Shown: positions 19,790 through 28,991 of the stretch, one piece after another
Position numbering within the stretch: position 1 is the first letter of the stretch
Layout of the letters: each line of letters begins with the position of its first letter
Source: an uncultured Fidelibacterota bacterium
GTDB taxonomy: Bacteria; Fidelibacterota; Marinisomatia; Marinisomatales; TCS55
Assembly (NCBI GenBank): GCA_913049685.1
Contig: CAJWZD010000001.1
Span: 1-64,000, forward strand
Reading direction: 5' to 3'
Length of the DNA: 64,000 nucleotides
The notes under the pieces: model-generated
Told to the model about the DNA's origin: nothing
Database searches by the model: none
What the model saw: only the letters and a program-made list of their open reading frames with translations
Position numbers and translations under genes: made by a program

Positions 19790-22700
19790 GCTGAAGCATC
19801 TCACTTTGATTCTAATTATAAGTATCAACGTAGCGCAGGAATCTTCAGGAAGACAGTTTAGAAGAACGGGTATACATAATGGAAATCTTGTGCGAACTGT
19901 CTTTGGAAATTGGGGTGTTATTGGTCAACCCTCTAATAAGGGTCCAAGAGGTGCGTGGCTCAATGATAACAACGGTTATATTGGTGACGTATCACCAATG
20001 GTTGGAGCGGAAATCACTACTCTCGACACTTCTGGCAATCCAGTAAAATTTAGATCTGTAGTAATTGCCCCAGCAAACCGTCCCACATCAACAGGGTTCG
20101 AAGAATCACCTGGGGGGAAATCCTGGGGGTTTGAACCTCAATCTGGATTCTTTAACCAAAATCAGGAAAGTGTTGCAATCAGTACAAATTCAACCACATG
20201 GCCTTCGTATTGGCCAAATAAATTAAATGATGGAAATGATCCTGGTTGGAGAGGATCATGGAATGGATATTTTGGAAAGGATATTCAAAATATTCAGCAA
20301 GAAAGCTTTTTTGTGATGGATGACAATAACGATGAAGAATTCAATTATCCGCAGTACAATAAATGGAATGTAGAATTCAAGCCTGACTCTACAAATCCAA
20401 CTAGAAATGGACTTGGGCTTGAAGTGAAAGTTAGAGGAATGCAGTGGCAACAGTTTCTTGCTCAAGATGTACTTTTCTGGGTTTATGAGGTTACCAATAC
20501 CAGCACTGTTGATTATACCAATGTTGTATTTGGGATGCTAGTAGGTACATATGTAGGTATTACAGGAACAGATGATAGACCTCAGGAATACGATGATGAT
20601 TGGTCATTTTTCGACGTCCAAAACGATATTACCTATACTGGAGATTACGGAAATAATGTTGATAGAAACCCGCGTTGGGTTGGAGATGTTGGTATGGTTG
20701 GGTATGCGTTTTTAGAGAGTCCTGGAAACGGATATGATGGTATCGACAATGATGGAGATTACGATTCTGCTGGTGATGCATCTGCCCCTCTTTTTCAAAA
20801 ATCAAGCTTTGACTCGTCTTTGGTCCAAGCAGGAGATCAGATTATTCTGATCGATGATAAGTTCAATCGAACACGGTATACTGTTCCCGATCAAGATAGT
20901 GTAAAGGTTAAAACTAGAGGACTAACTAAAACAATCTTTCCTGGAAAAACATATTTGGTCGAAGGCAATATAGTTCTAGATGAAAAAGGCAAGGAGCTTA
21001 CCAATGAGAATGCATTTGATGGTGTGGATAATGATTTTGATGGTCTGATCGATGAAAATTATTTCCTGCATTACAATCAACGTCGCATTGAACCTGATGG
21101 CACAGTTCTTTTTGATACCATCAACCCAAAAGCATATATTGATTACATAACGGAATATGGTATGTTAAACAATCTTATCGATGAAAAAAGAGACGATGGC
21201 ATAGACAATGATAATGACTGGAATCCATTGTATGATGATCTAGGTGCTGATGGCGTTGCTGAAACTGGAGATTATGGAGAGCTTGATGGAATCCCAACTG
21301 CAGGTGAACCTAATTTTGATCAAACGGATGTTGACGAATCAGATCAAATTGGGTTAACAAGCTTTAATTATTTTTCTCCAGCAAATCTCTACCCTGCTAG
21401 AGAAGATGAAGAATTGTGGGAGCAGTTAAAACCGGGTTATTTTGATGTACCCTCCTCTATTTCAAATGGCGAACCTATTGCTGGTGAAGATGGAGATTTT
21501 ATTTATGGCGCAGGGTACTTCCCACTGCGCGCCGGTCAAACAGAGCGTTTTTCTGTAGCATTGGTTTATGGAAATGATTTAAAAGATTTAATAAATAATA
21601 AAAAAACGGTTCAAGATATTTACAATAGCAACTATCGCTTTCCGCCTCCACCAAAAAAACCCACATTAACGGCTGTACCAGGTGACGGAAAAGTTACGCT
21701 CTACTGGGACCGCGTAGCGGAGGAAAGTCTTGATCCCGTAACGAAAAAAAAGGATTTCCAAGGCTACAAGATATATAGAGCGACAGATCCTAATTTTAAT
21801 GATGTTAGAAATATTACGGATGCCAATGGTCTAATTCAGGGCTATTCTACGCTACAGCAATTTGATAAAAAGGATGATATAAGTGGTTACTTTTATCCAT
21901 CAAAAAATTTATTTCAGGATACTAAAGGTTATACTTATTTCCTCGGTGATAATACTGGGCTAGTACATTCCTATATTGATAGAGATGTTCAAAATGGTAG
22001 AACATATTATTATGCCTTGGTAGCCTACGATCATGGTGAGGAAGAGAAAGATATTTTCCCTTCTGAGAATTCTAAATTTATTTCCGTTCTGCCTACAGGT
22101 GAAATAATCACTGATCAAAATACAGCATACGTGATACCATCATCAACTTCTGCAGGTTATAGCTTAAATGATACTATTCCTTTGGTGCATACCGGACCTG
22201 GAACTGGCTCAATCAAGGTAAACGTGGTAGATCAAAAAGCGTTAACCGGTCACCGCTATCAAGTTGAATTCTATGACACGTCCTCAGATGGGATCGATAA
22301 TGACATGGACTGGGATATATTAACAGATGATATTGGAAGCGATGGTATTGCAGGGAGCAACGATGTCGATGGGAGTGAAGGGAACGGTTTGCCGGATAAT
22401 GGGGAGCCGAATTTTGATCGCCTTGATAATGATGAATTTATGCCCGTTACCACTCTTTATAGCGTTAGGAATCTTGAAAAGATAACCGAGATATTTGTTC
22501 CAAATGATACCTTCACCGTTCAGTTAAAACATAAGAACATAATTGAAGGTTCGGTTGAAGTAAAAAACAGTATTGGCAACACAGTCTCAGCCTCAGATTA
22601 TATCATTAATTACGATTTGGGACGCATTAAGGGAAGTATGTCGGGCTCGCTAGGATCGGACAATCATACCATTATATTTAATTACTACCCGATCTTTAAA

Positions 22701-23696
22701 AATCCATATATGCAGCTGTCTGTTTGGAATGATGCAACGAAATTGCCTTTTGTAACAGAGCGAGAGGATTCAGATATCTTTGATGGTCTCACTATTGATT
22801 TTAACAACGATTGGTTTATTACTTCAGATGAAAATAACTCATACTGGTGGACAACTGAAGATGGAAGCAGTTGGCAAAAAAACGATGGTGAGTCGACCCA
22901 TTTTTTTATTGTTAGTGCAACGGATCTTGATGTCAATTTTGACGGTACAATCGACTTAAAAGCGATTCGTGTTCCGAATAAATATGGAGTGATATTTTCA
23001 GATCAGAAAGATTTTGGGCAATCATATGCTTCTCTAGAAAATTTCAATCCTGGAACAAAGACCAACTTTAAAATCATTAATCTTACAGATAATATTGATG
23101 TCCCCTTTTTCTTATTTGACTATCCTTTAGGTCCCACTGGAAAAATTAATGGTGGTGATTACATTTATTTTTATGATCAAGATTCTTCAGGTATTAATCG
23201 GTACACTTGGAACGTAACCTTTACAAATCGCCAGTCTCAAGGAACTTCAACAAATATCGAGTACGGTAGTGGAGATACTCTCTTCATTGATTTTTCAAAA
23301 CCATTTAGATCTAATGATAGCTTTGCGTTTAAGTCACCGCTCCCCAGCATAGAATCTCAAAAAGTGACATCAGAAATGAATGATATTAAAGTTGTTCCTA
23401 ATCCCTATGTTGTTGGCCATCGTTTTGAATCCCCTCTCCCGCCAGGGATAACTAGCGGCAGAGGAAGCCGAAAGGTAGAGTTTCAAAATCTGCCGTCAGA
23501 CGGGATGGTTCATATTTTCTCATCAAGAGGACAGCACATTAGAACATTAAATCATTCTGGAAATATGTTTAGTGGCACTATAGCTTGGGATCTTAAATCA
23601 AAAGAGAACCTTGATATTGCATTTGGAGTCTACTATTACATTGTTGAGTCTAAAATAGGCGGTAAGACATCAGGTAAACTGGCGATTATAAAATGA
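19779..23696 (+). CDS. Trio 1 giant CTD surface protein, family of unknown function
   Basis: A protein of 1,305 aa. I start it at ATG 19779 because MPFKLKHLTLILIISINVAQ is a good signal peptide, while the longer in-frame reading lies inside the TBDR gene. Visible parts: an N-terminal region with ESFFVMDD and GLGLEVKVRGMQW motifs; acidic Ca-binding-like repeats (DGIDNDGDYD, DGVDNDFDGLIDENY); the family signature EPNF-TD-ESD-IGLTSF; a fibronectin III-like domain (PTLTAVPGDGKVTLYWD) with GYKIYRATDPNF; and a C-terminal domain starting KVVPNPYVV and ending GKLAIIK. It is homologous along its length to the proteins at 34786 and 50276. A role as surface glycan-binding partner of the receptor is inference only. 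Confidence 0.85.
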   Translation: MPFKLKHLTLILIISINVAQESSGRQFRRTGIHNGNLVRTVFGNWGVIGQPSNKGPRGAWLNDNNGYIGDVSPMVGAEITTLDTSGNPVKFRSVVIAPANRPTSTGFEESPGGKSWGFEPQSGFFNQNQESVAISTNSTTWPSYWPNKLNDGNDPGWRGSWNGYFGKDIQNIQQESFFVMDDNNDEEFNYPQYNKWNVEFKPDSTNPTRNGLGLEVKVRGMQWQQFLAQDVLFWVYEVTNTSTVDYTNVVFGMLVGTYVGITGTDDRPQEYDDDWSFFDVQNDITYTGDYGNNVDRNPRWVGDVGMVGYAFLESPGNGYDGIDNDGDYDSAGDASAPLFQKSSFDSSLVQAGDQIILIDDKFNRTRYTVPDQDSVKVKTRGLTKTIFPGKTYLVEGNIVLDEKGKELTNENAFDGVDNDFDGLIDENYFLHYNQRRIEPDGTVLFDTINPKAYIDYITEYGMLNNLIDEKRDDGIDNDNDWNPLYDDLGADGVAETGDYGELDGIPTAGEPNFDQTDVDESDQIGLTSFNYFSPANLYPAREDEELWEQLKPGYFDVPSSISNGEPIAGEDGDFIYGAGYFPLRAGQTERFSVALVYGNDLKDLINNKKTVQDIYNSNYRFPPPPKKPTLTAVPGDGKVTLYWDRVAEESLDPVTKKKDFQGYKIYRATDPNFNDVRNITDANGLIQGYSTLQQFDKKDDISGYFYPSKNLFQDTKGYTYFLGDNTGLVHSYIDRDVQNGRTYYYALVAYDHGEEEKDIFPSENSKFISVLPTGEIITDQNTAYVIPSSTSAGYSLNDTIPLVHTGPGTGSIKVNVVDQKALTGHRYQVEFYDTSSDGIDNDMDWDILTDDIGSDGIAGSNDVDGSEGNGLPDNGEPNFDRLDNDEFMPVTTLYSVRNLEKITEIFVPNDTFTVQLKHKNIIEGSVEVKNSIGNTVSASDYIINYDLGRIKGSMSGSLGSDNHTIIFNYYPIFKNPYMQLSVWNDATKLPFVTEREDSDIFDGLTIDFNNDWFITSDENNSYWWTTEDGSSWQKNDGESTHFFIVSATDLDVNFDGTIDLKAIRVPNKYGVIFSDQKDFGQSYASLENFNPGTKTNFKIINLTDNIDVPFFLFDYPLGPTGKINGGDYIYFYDQDSSGINRYTWNVTFTNRQSQGTSTNIEYGSGDTLFIDFSKPFRSNDSFAFKSPLPSIESQKVTSEMNDIKVVPNPYVVGHRFESPLPPGITSGRGSRKVEFQNLPSDGMVHIFSSRGQHIRTLNHSGNMFSGTIAWDLKSKENLDIAFGVYYYIVESKIGGKTSGKLAIIK

Positions 23697-24688
23697 AACG
23701 GGCTCTTATTATGACCATCTTTACTGCCGCTGCGATGTGTCAATCCAAAGTAGGAAGTTCAGCAGCTTCTTTTTTAGGGGCTGGTGTTGGGTCTAGAGCG
23801 ATAGGAATGGGAGGTGCTTTTTCAGCGGTGGGCGGAGATGCTTCTGTACTATACTGGAATCCAGGTGCAATGTCAGAATTGAAACGATCTGAAACATTAA
23901 TTTCTAAAGCTAATTGGCTTGTAGAGAGCGACCTGAACTATTTAGCTTCCATTCTTAAGCTGTCAAAAGGGAAAAGCATAGGCCTGTACTTGTTGCAGCT
24001 GGATTACGGACAAGAAGAGATTACCACGCTTGATGATCAAAATGGTACCGGACAATTTTGGAGTGCAATGGACTATGTTCTTGGCCTATCGTATGGAAGC
24101 AAACTATCTAATCGTTTTTCTTTTGGTGGGACCGGTAAGTTTATTTCTCAAAGAATTCACCACACATCCGCAACATCTTTTGCTGTTGATTTGGGCTTAA
24201 TCTACAAAACGCAGTCTGACAAAGTTCGAATAGGGATGTCGATTTCTAATTTTGGTTCTGATATGACTATGGATGGCAAAGATCTTTATAAAAAAATTGA
24301 TATTGATCCCGATTATTCTGGACACAATGAATCCCTTGTGTCAAAACTTAAGACAGACCCATGGCCTTTACCGCTTTTCTTTAGAGCAGGAACATCGATT
24401 CAATTAATAAGTCTAAATAATGCAACAGGCTATCTAGCGCTTGATACCTTTATTCCAAGCGATGATGTAGAGATAATTAATGTTGGCTACGAACTGGTTT
24501 TGTTTGAAAAATCTCAAATTCAAATTGGGTATAGTGGAATAGGAAACCCTAACAGTGAAGAAGGGTTCACAATGGGAGGAGGAACCTCATTTTATGCCGG
24601 TGGATTTGATCTAAGGCTTGATTATTCGTTTAGATCATTCGGTCTTTTTGGAGATATTCATTATTTCTCCGTCGCTTTTTTGTATTAA
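23693..24688 (+). CDS. Trio 1 PorV-like outer membrane protein
   Basis: A 331-aa barrel of the PorV/PorQ family: signal peptide (1-16), then ASFLGAGVGSRAIGMGGAFSAVGGDASVLYWNPGA and later NFGSDMTMDG, PLPLFFRAGTS and GFTMGGGTSFYAGG, shared with the other trio members. PorV in Bacteroidetes binds the CTD of secreted proteins and hands them to the PorU sortase. Its start overlaps the stop of the giant CTD gene by 4 bases (ATGA), as in trios 2 and 3, so the two are made together. I infer that it may serve that one cargo. The type IX translocon genes themselves are not in this window. Confidence 0.85.
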   Translation: MKRALIMTIFTAAAMCQSKVGSSAASFLGAGVGSRAIGMGGAFSAVGGDASVLYWNPGAMSELKRSETLISKANWLVESDLNYLASILKLSKGKSIGLYLLQLDYGQEEITTLDDQNGTGQFWSAMDYVLGLSYGSKLSNRFSFGGTGKFISQRIHHTSATSFAVDLGLIYKTQSDKVRIGMSISNFGSDMTMDGKDLYKKIDIDPDYSGHNESLVSKLKTDPWPLPLFFRAGTSIQLISLNNATGYLALDTFIPSDDVEIINVGYELVLFEKSQIQIGYSGIGNPNSEEGFTMGGGTSFYAGGFDLRLDYSFRSFGLFGDIHYFSVAFLY

Positions 24689-24728
24689 AAGAGTTAAGAC
24701 ATTTTGTTTTTATTTTGGATATAAATTC

Positions 24729-24756
24729 GATAGTTTCCGGGAGTTTTAAAACTATC
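24729..24756. promoter_or_regulatory. Inverted repeat between trio 1 and the next CTD gene
   Basis: Perfect 8-base arms GATAGTTT (24729-24736) and AAACTATC (24749-24756) flank a 12-nt spacer. It sits 40 bases after the PorV-like stop and 32 bases before the next start. There is no clean T-run after it, so it could be an operator, an mRNA processing hairpin or a weak terminator. Confidence 0.45.
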
Positions 24757-24773
24757 AAATTTGTTTGATTATT

Positions 24774-24785
24774 AAAAGGAGAGAG
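24774..24785 (+). promoter_or_regulatory. Strong purine-rich ribosome binding site
   Basis: AAAAGGAGAGAG lies 3 bases before ATG 24789. Similar GAGAGAG leaders precede the CTD genes starting at 31790 and 59739 and suggest strong translation. Confidence 0.7.
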
Positions 24786-24788
24786 TAA

Positions 24789-27536
24789 ATGAAAAAATCG
24801 ATATCGATATTTCTACTACTATTTGTTTCGTATCTACCCGCTCAAACCTACCAAGGAAACGTTCTTGAAAATTCAGGTTTTGACTGTGTAACAGACGACT
24901 GCAAGGCAAAATGGGAAGTATATCCTAGCGAGTATAGTAGTTTTGATTATGAAGAAGAAGGAGCTACAATGTACGGCTCCTCAAGAAAGTATCCATCCTA
25001 TTGGGGAAGCCATGGATTTAAGCTTTGGGGTAGGTATAATAATGAAGAAAATGAAAACAGCGTTTTTCAAACCTTCACAGATGTCCCTGCTGGAAAGCGC
25101 ATTATTGTTCACGGTATGGCAATGACATACAATGAGGACAGGATACGTGGGGAAAACAAAGCATTTCTATTCATCAAAACATATGATGAAAACTGGGGTA
25201 GCTATAATGGGTTCTTTTCCGATTCTATGGATGTGAATTCCCCTGCTGATGTATGGACTACACTGTTTACCTCAGCTCAGGTACCTGCTGGAACTAAATA
25301 CGTTCAAATTGGTATCGGATATTATCAAAAGAGCAACAACGATCACGGCGGTCTCTATTTTGATGATCTTCAAGCCTATATTGGTGATGTGATTGTGGAT
25401 ATCGCGGTTAACACTTCGCATATCAAAGACCTGACCCAAAGAAAGCGCAAAATGATGGTTGACCTTCGCGGAGGGTCTGTGGGTGAAGGTACAGGTGTTA
25501 TCGCAAATCCATCATGGGGTCCTGGAACTAATTTGAGACCAGCGACTTCTTTTCATTGGACTGCTGAAGACTCAGCAGATGAGGCTTTCAGTAAACATTT
25601 GGAACATGATCAATGGTATACGGCAATAGTTCTTGATAAAGGATTATCTTATGATTATAAGTTTGGCGGACACATTGCAAACCTCGATGGAACCGTATCC
25701 GGTTATTGGGAAAATGATCTACCCGGTGCTGACTATAAAGGTAATAATAGAAACCTTACCATCAGTGCAGATGGAAGTTCATCAACAGCTAGTGGAGCTT
25801 TCGGGCATGAACACGAAAGCGAAAGCAGCGATGAGTATGTAGTGGTATTGGACCATTTCCTTGGCAGAGGAACAGAGAATGACGCACCACCTTATACGGA
25901 TAACCCTGATTCAGTGGACGTATACTTTGTGGTAAATATGTCAAATAATCTTGATTTTGATCCCAAAACCCAAAAAGTCTATATGGCAGGAGATCTAGAA
26001 TCAGAGGTTACTGGTGGCAACGACTGGTCTCATGGTATCGTAATGACTGATATGGGAGATGGGTATTGGAGCTACCACTGGAGAGGTGCTTCATCTAACG
26101 AAACACCACTTACTCTAAATTATAAATTTACATTAGGAGACTGGAGCGGAACGCATGAGGATGGATTAACTGGTGAAGGTATTTCTGGTGGAAACAGACA
26201 AATTATCATTGATAATCATATGATCAGTGAAGAGGGAGATGTTACGGTCCCATGGGTTTGGTACAACAACAACGCACCGTCGCCATTTACCGCATCTTCA
26301 AAAGTTCCTTCCCTTACATTTAGAACAAATGTTGGTCAAGCAATTGCCAACAATGGCTGGAAAGATGGAGATTTATTAGTTGTAAAATGGGGCTACGGAA
26401 GAACTGCTGACAAAGTCTATGTTGATACTCTTATTGCTGGTGTTGGTGGTGATTATCAAAAAACGATTGCACCATCCGATAGTCTCCCTGTTGATGCAAC
26501 GTTAGGAATGTTTTATCAGTACTATCGTTCAAGCGGTGGTTCTGAGTCACGCGAAACCTTTTTTAATTTTGACACTACTTGGGCAGATGTTTCGCTTCAA
26601 GAGCGTAGATGGACACCAATTGTTGCAGGTGCTACGTCTACAGTAACGGACTATCTTCCTTCCAAGATCAGTGGTCGCAGATTGCCAATATTCAGAAATT
26701 CAAATAAGCTTGATGCTTCTGCAGCAGACAGCGATAGTTTACTTGTAACATGGACTGCTGACCTCAGACCAATCTATTATCAATTACTTTCGTTTGGAAG
26801 CGATGATGCTGATTCATTGGCTGGTATTCAGGGAGCAAGAACCTTATACTATAGTGATAGAGATAGTATATTAGACTGGGGCGTTTGGATGAATGGACCA
26901 GCCATAGGTGGATGGAATGCTCGTGGAGCATGGGGCGCAGGACTACGCACAGATAGCTTAGCTAAAATGCATGATGATGGAACGCATGGAGATGCAACTG
27001 CGGGTGACTCTATATATACTGTTCAGTTCAAATATCAAAAGAACTCAACAGATATTGGTATGGAATTCAAGTTTGGTGTTAATGCAGAAGATAACGAATC
27101 AGGGTTTGGATTAAACCATATCGAAAATATCGATGTCAACAGCCCTACAGTTGCTTCACAATTCGGATCAATCAATCCTAACCGCTACAACGCATGGAAC
27201 TTTGACACGGGTAGACCAGGATTGCTTGCCATTGAAGAACTAGCGGGAATTCCAGATGAATTCAAGTTGTCAAATAATTATCCAAATCCATTCAACCCAA
27301 CAACAAGCATTGAGTTCAATATTCCAATTGCATCTCAAGTAACACTGACCATTTATAATATAACTGGACAGGAGATTGCTAAGATACATAACGACTTTGC
27401 AGAAGTTGGAAAATACAAAGCAACATGGAATGGTATGGACAGGAATGGTATTAAAGCTCCTAGTGGAGTTTATTTCTATGAACTTAGAGCAGAAAATCAT
27501 TTTCAAAAAGTAAAGAAAATGACCTTACTGAAATAA
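24789..27536 (+). CDS. Multidomain putative carbohydrate-binding surface protein with CTD
   Basis: A 915-aa secreted protein with no catalytic domain that I recognise. Signal peptide (1-18); a jelly-roll module (about 22-200; LENSGFD, LYFDDLQAYIGD) related to the two modules of the protein at 28992; a region about 200-355 of unknown fold; a starch-binding/SusE-like beta region (about 360-490; VYMAGDLESEV, YWSYHWRG, LNYKFTLGDWSG); further beta-rich parts; and a type IX-like CTD (about 825-915; NNYPNPFNPTTSIEF, GVYFYELRAE). It follows trio 1 by 100 bp and is closed by a strong terminator, so it may be the glucan-capturing surface protein of this locus (inference). Confidence 0.8.
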   Translation: MKKSISIFLLLFVSYLPAQTYQGNVLENSGFDCVTDDCKAKWEVYPSEYSSFDYEEEGATMYGSSRKYPSYWGSHGFKLWGRYNNEENENSVFQTFTDVPAGKRIIVHGMAMTYNEDRIRGENKAFLFIKTYDENWGSYNGFFSDSMDVNSPADVWTTLFTSAQVPAGTKYVQIGIGYYQKSNNDHGGLYFDDLQAYIGDVIVDIAVNTSHIKDLTQRKRKMMVDLRGGSVGEGTGVIANPSWGPGTNLRPATSFHWTAEDSADEAFSKHLEHDQWYTAIVLDKGLSYDYKFGGHIANLDGTVSGYWENDLPGADYKGNNRNLTISADGSSSTASGAFGHEHESESSDEYVVVLDHFLGRGTENDAPPYTDNPDSVDVYFVVNMSNNLDFDPKTQKVYMAGDLESEVTGGNDWSHGIVMTDMGDGYWSYHWRGASSNETPLTLNYKFTLGDWSGTHEDGLTGEGISGGNRQIIIDNHMISEEGDVTVPWVWYNNNAPSPFTASSKVPSLTFRTNVGQAIANNGWKDGDLLVVKWGYGRTADKVYVDTLIAGVGGDYQKTIAPSDSLPVDATLGMFYQYYRSSGGSESRETFFNFDTTWADVSLQERRWTPIVAGATSTVTDYLPSKISGRRLPIFRNSNKLDASAADSDSLLVTWTADLRPIYYQLLSFGSDDADSLAGIQGARTLYYSDRDSILDWGVWMNGPAIGGWNARGAWGAGLRTDSLAKMHDDGTHGDATAGDSIYTVQFKYQKNSTDIGMEFKFGVNAEDNESGFGLNHIENIDVNSPTVASQFGSINPNRYNAWNFDTGRPGLLAIEELAGIPDEFKLSNNYPNPFNPTTSIEFNIPIASQVTLTIYNITGQEIAKIHNDFAEVGKYKATWNGMDRNGIKAPSGVYFYELRAENHFQKVKKMTLLK

Positions 27537-27561
27537 GTTCATAATTACAATTAATGTAAAT

Positions 27562-27590
27562 AAAAAAGGCCTGATCTTCAGGCCTTTTTT
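27562..27590. terminator. Bidirectional rho-independent terminator
   Basis: A perfect 13-bp stem with A-run, core GGCCTGA/TCAGGCC, 3-nt loop TCT and T-run. It lies between two convergent genes and its A/T flanks let it work on both strands. The last two bases lie in the stop codon of the amidase gene. Confidence 0.92.
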
Positions 27591-28887
27591 ATTTGATTAA
27601 AATCATCTTTTTAGTTTCCGTTAATTGGCCAAGTTCGGCTCTATAAAAATACACTCCGGGTGACACTAAAACTCCTTGAGCGTTTTTTCCATTCCATACT
27701 ATTTTTTTGTAGCCATAATGCTGATCTGAATTAATTAGCTGAACAACTTCATTGCCCAGTACGTCATAGATTGAAATAGATACTTTACTTGGTTCTGGAA
27801 GATCATAATGAAGCGTAGTCGATGCATTAAATGGATTGGGATAGTTTTGAAATAAAGCGAACCTTGTGGGCTGGAATCCATATAGGATAAATAAAGAAAT
27901 TTCTGATTTAAGCTGAGGAATCATTGACCATACATTGTTTCCAGGGCACGATGTTGTACCAAAATAGTCTCGGTGACCTTTTAACAGTTTGGGTTCGACT
28001 CCATAAGCATCAGAAATCCAAGCGTAAAGCTTTATAAGCGATTGTTCAGAATTGTATGTCATCTCATCATAGCAAGGAATGCTTGTTTCTGGGGGATGAT
28101 AGCATCCCAATAAACATACACCGATGTTTCCAGTATTTGCTCCTCCTACATGAGCTCCTAATACTGTCTCGGGTCTCCCCTGGTAAATGTTTCCAGCCAT
28201 ATCAACTAAAAAATGGTAACCAATATCACTCCACCCTCTTCCATCTTGGTGAAAATCTTGAATAGATTTTACAGCAGCCTTGCCTTCATCAAGAGTTCTA
28301 GCTCCCCAACCAGCAGCATGGTGCAAAGTCATTTTATTAAAATAAGGATGGTTTGAATAATCATACTTAGGGCTTCGTGCACCCCATTCAGCGCGGCTTA
28401 TTATTTTAGGCTTTTCAACTGAAAGTTTTTTGGGAATCATAGGGTTATTATTATCGTTAAGAATTTCTTCATTGTCATAATCAGTGTAAATGCCGCCACT
28501 TATTAGATTGAGCGGTTCATTTGCTTCTGCTGTATATCTAATTCGAATTACTTCGCTTTGCGATTTTTGAAGTACAGATGCAATGAACCTATCAGAACCT
28601 GGTTCATCAAATAATTTTGCTAGATATTTTTCTGAAAGGCTGTCACCATTAAAAACATACTGAATCCAAACCGAAGCGCTAATATCTCCACTAAACCTCA
28701 GCGCTACTCCTTCAATTGGAGAAAAGACATTTAACTTAAGAGAGCTTCCTTTGAGTAGGTAGCCAGAGCTCGTCTTGGAAAGACCGGGATTGCGATCAAA
28801 GTCTATTGGCGATGCTGTATCCAGCAATTGACCGTTTAACTCTGAAAGCAAAACGGTCGTAAGTAAAGTAATAATATAAGTCTTCAA
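27589..28887 (-). CDS. Secreted PGRP/amidase_2 N-acetylmuramoyl-L-alanine amidase with CTD
   Basis: A 432-aa protein: signal peptide (1-20), an N-terminal beta domain (about 30-150), a peptidoglycan-recognition/amidase_2 domain (about 160-325) and a type IX-like CTD (about 343-432; QNYPNPFNASTTLHY, GVYFYRAELG). Zinc ligands expected of active amidases are present: His189 (LHHAAG), His305 (GHRDYFG) and Cys314 (TSCPG), with Tyr224 (GYHFLV). It should cut the bond between muramic acid and L-alanine. The CTD predicts export to the surface or medium, so the target may be other bacteria's wall instead of its own (inference). It stands alone between two terminators. Confidence 0.9.
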   Translation of the reverse strand: MKTYIITLLTTVLLSELNGQLLDTASPIDFDRNPGLSKTSSGYLLKGSSLKLNVFSPIEGVALRFSGDISASVWIQYVFNGDSLSEKYLAKLFDEPGSDRFIASVLQKSQSEVIRIRYTAEANEPLNLISGGIYTDYDNEEILNDNNNPMIPKKLSVEKPKIISRAEWGARSPKYDYSNHPYFNKMTLHHAAGWGARTLDEGKAAVKSIQDFHQDGRGWSDIGYHFLVDMAGNIYQGRPETVLGAHVGGANTGNIGVCLLGCYHPPETSIPCYDEMTYNSEQSLIKLYAWISDAYGVEPKLLKGHRDYFGTTSCPGNNVWSMIPQLKSEISLFILYGFQPTRFALFQNYPNPFNASTTLHYDLPEPSKVSISIYDVLGNEVVQLINSDQHYGYKKIVWNGKNAQGVLVSPGVYFYRAELGQLTETKKMILIK

Positions 28888-28941
28888 AACGTTTATAATA
28901 TATAGCTCTATTCAAAATCACGCTAGAGCGTAAATACAAAA

Positions 28942-28972
28942 AAAAAGGCTCCCTTTATAAGGGAGCCTTTTT
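28942..28972. terminator. Rho-independent terminator after the FG-GAP CTD gene
   Basis: A 14-bp stem with core GGCTCCC/GGGAGCC and a 3-nt loop, flanked by A and T runs. It lies 19 bases past the stop of the leftward gene at 28992, with a long U-tract on the minus strand, just upstream of the amidase gene. Confidence 0.92.
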
Positions 28973-28991
28973 AAACTAAGAAGTTTGCTTC

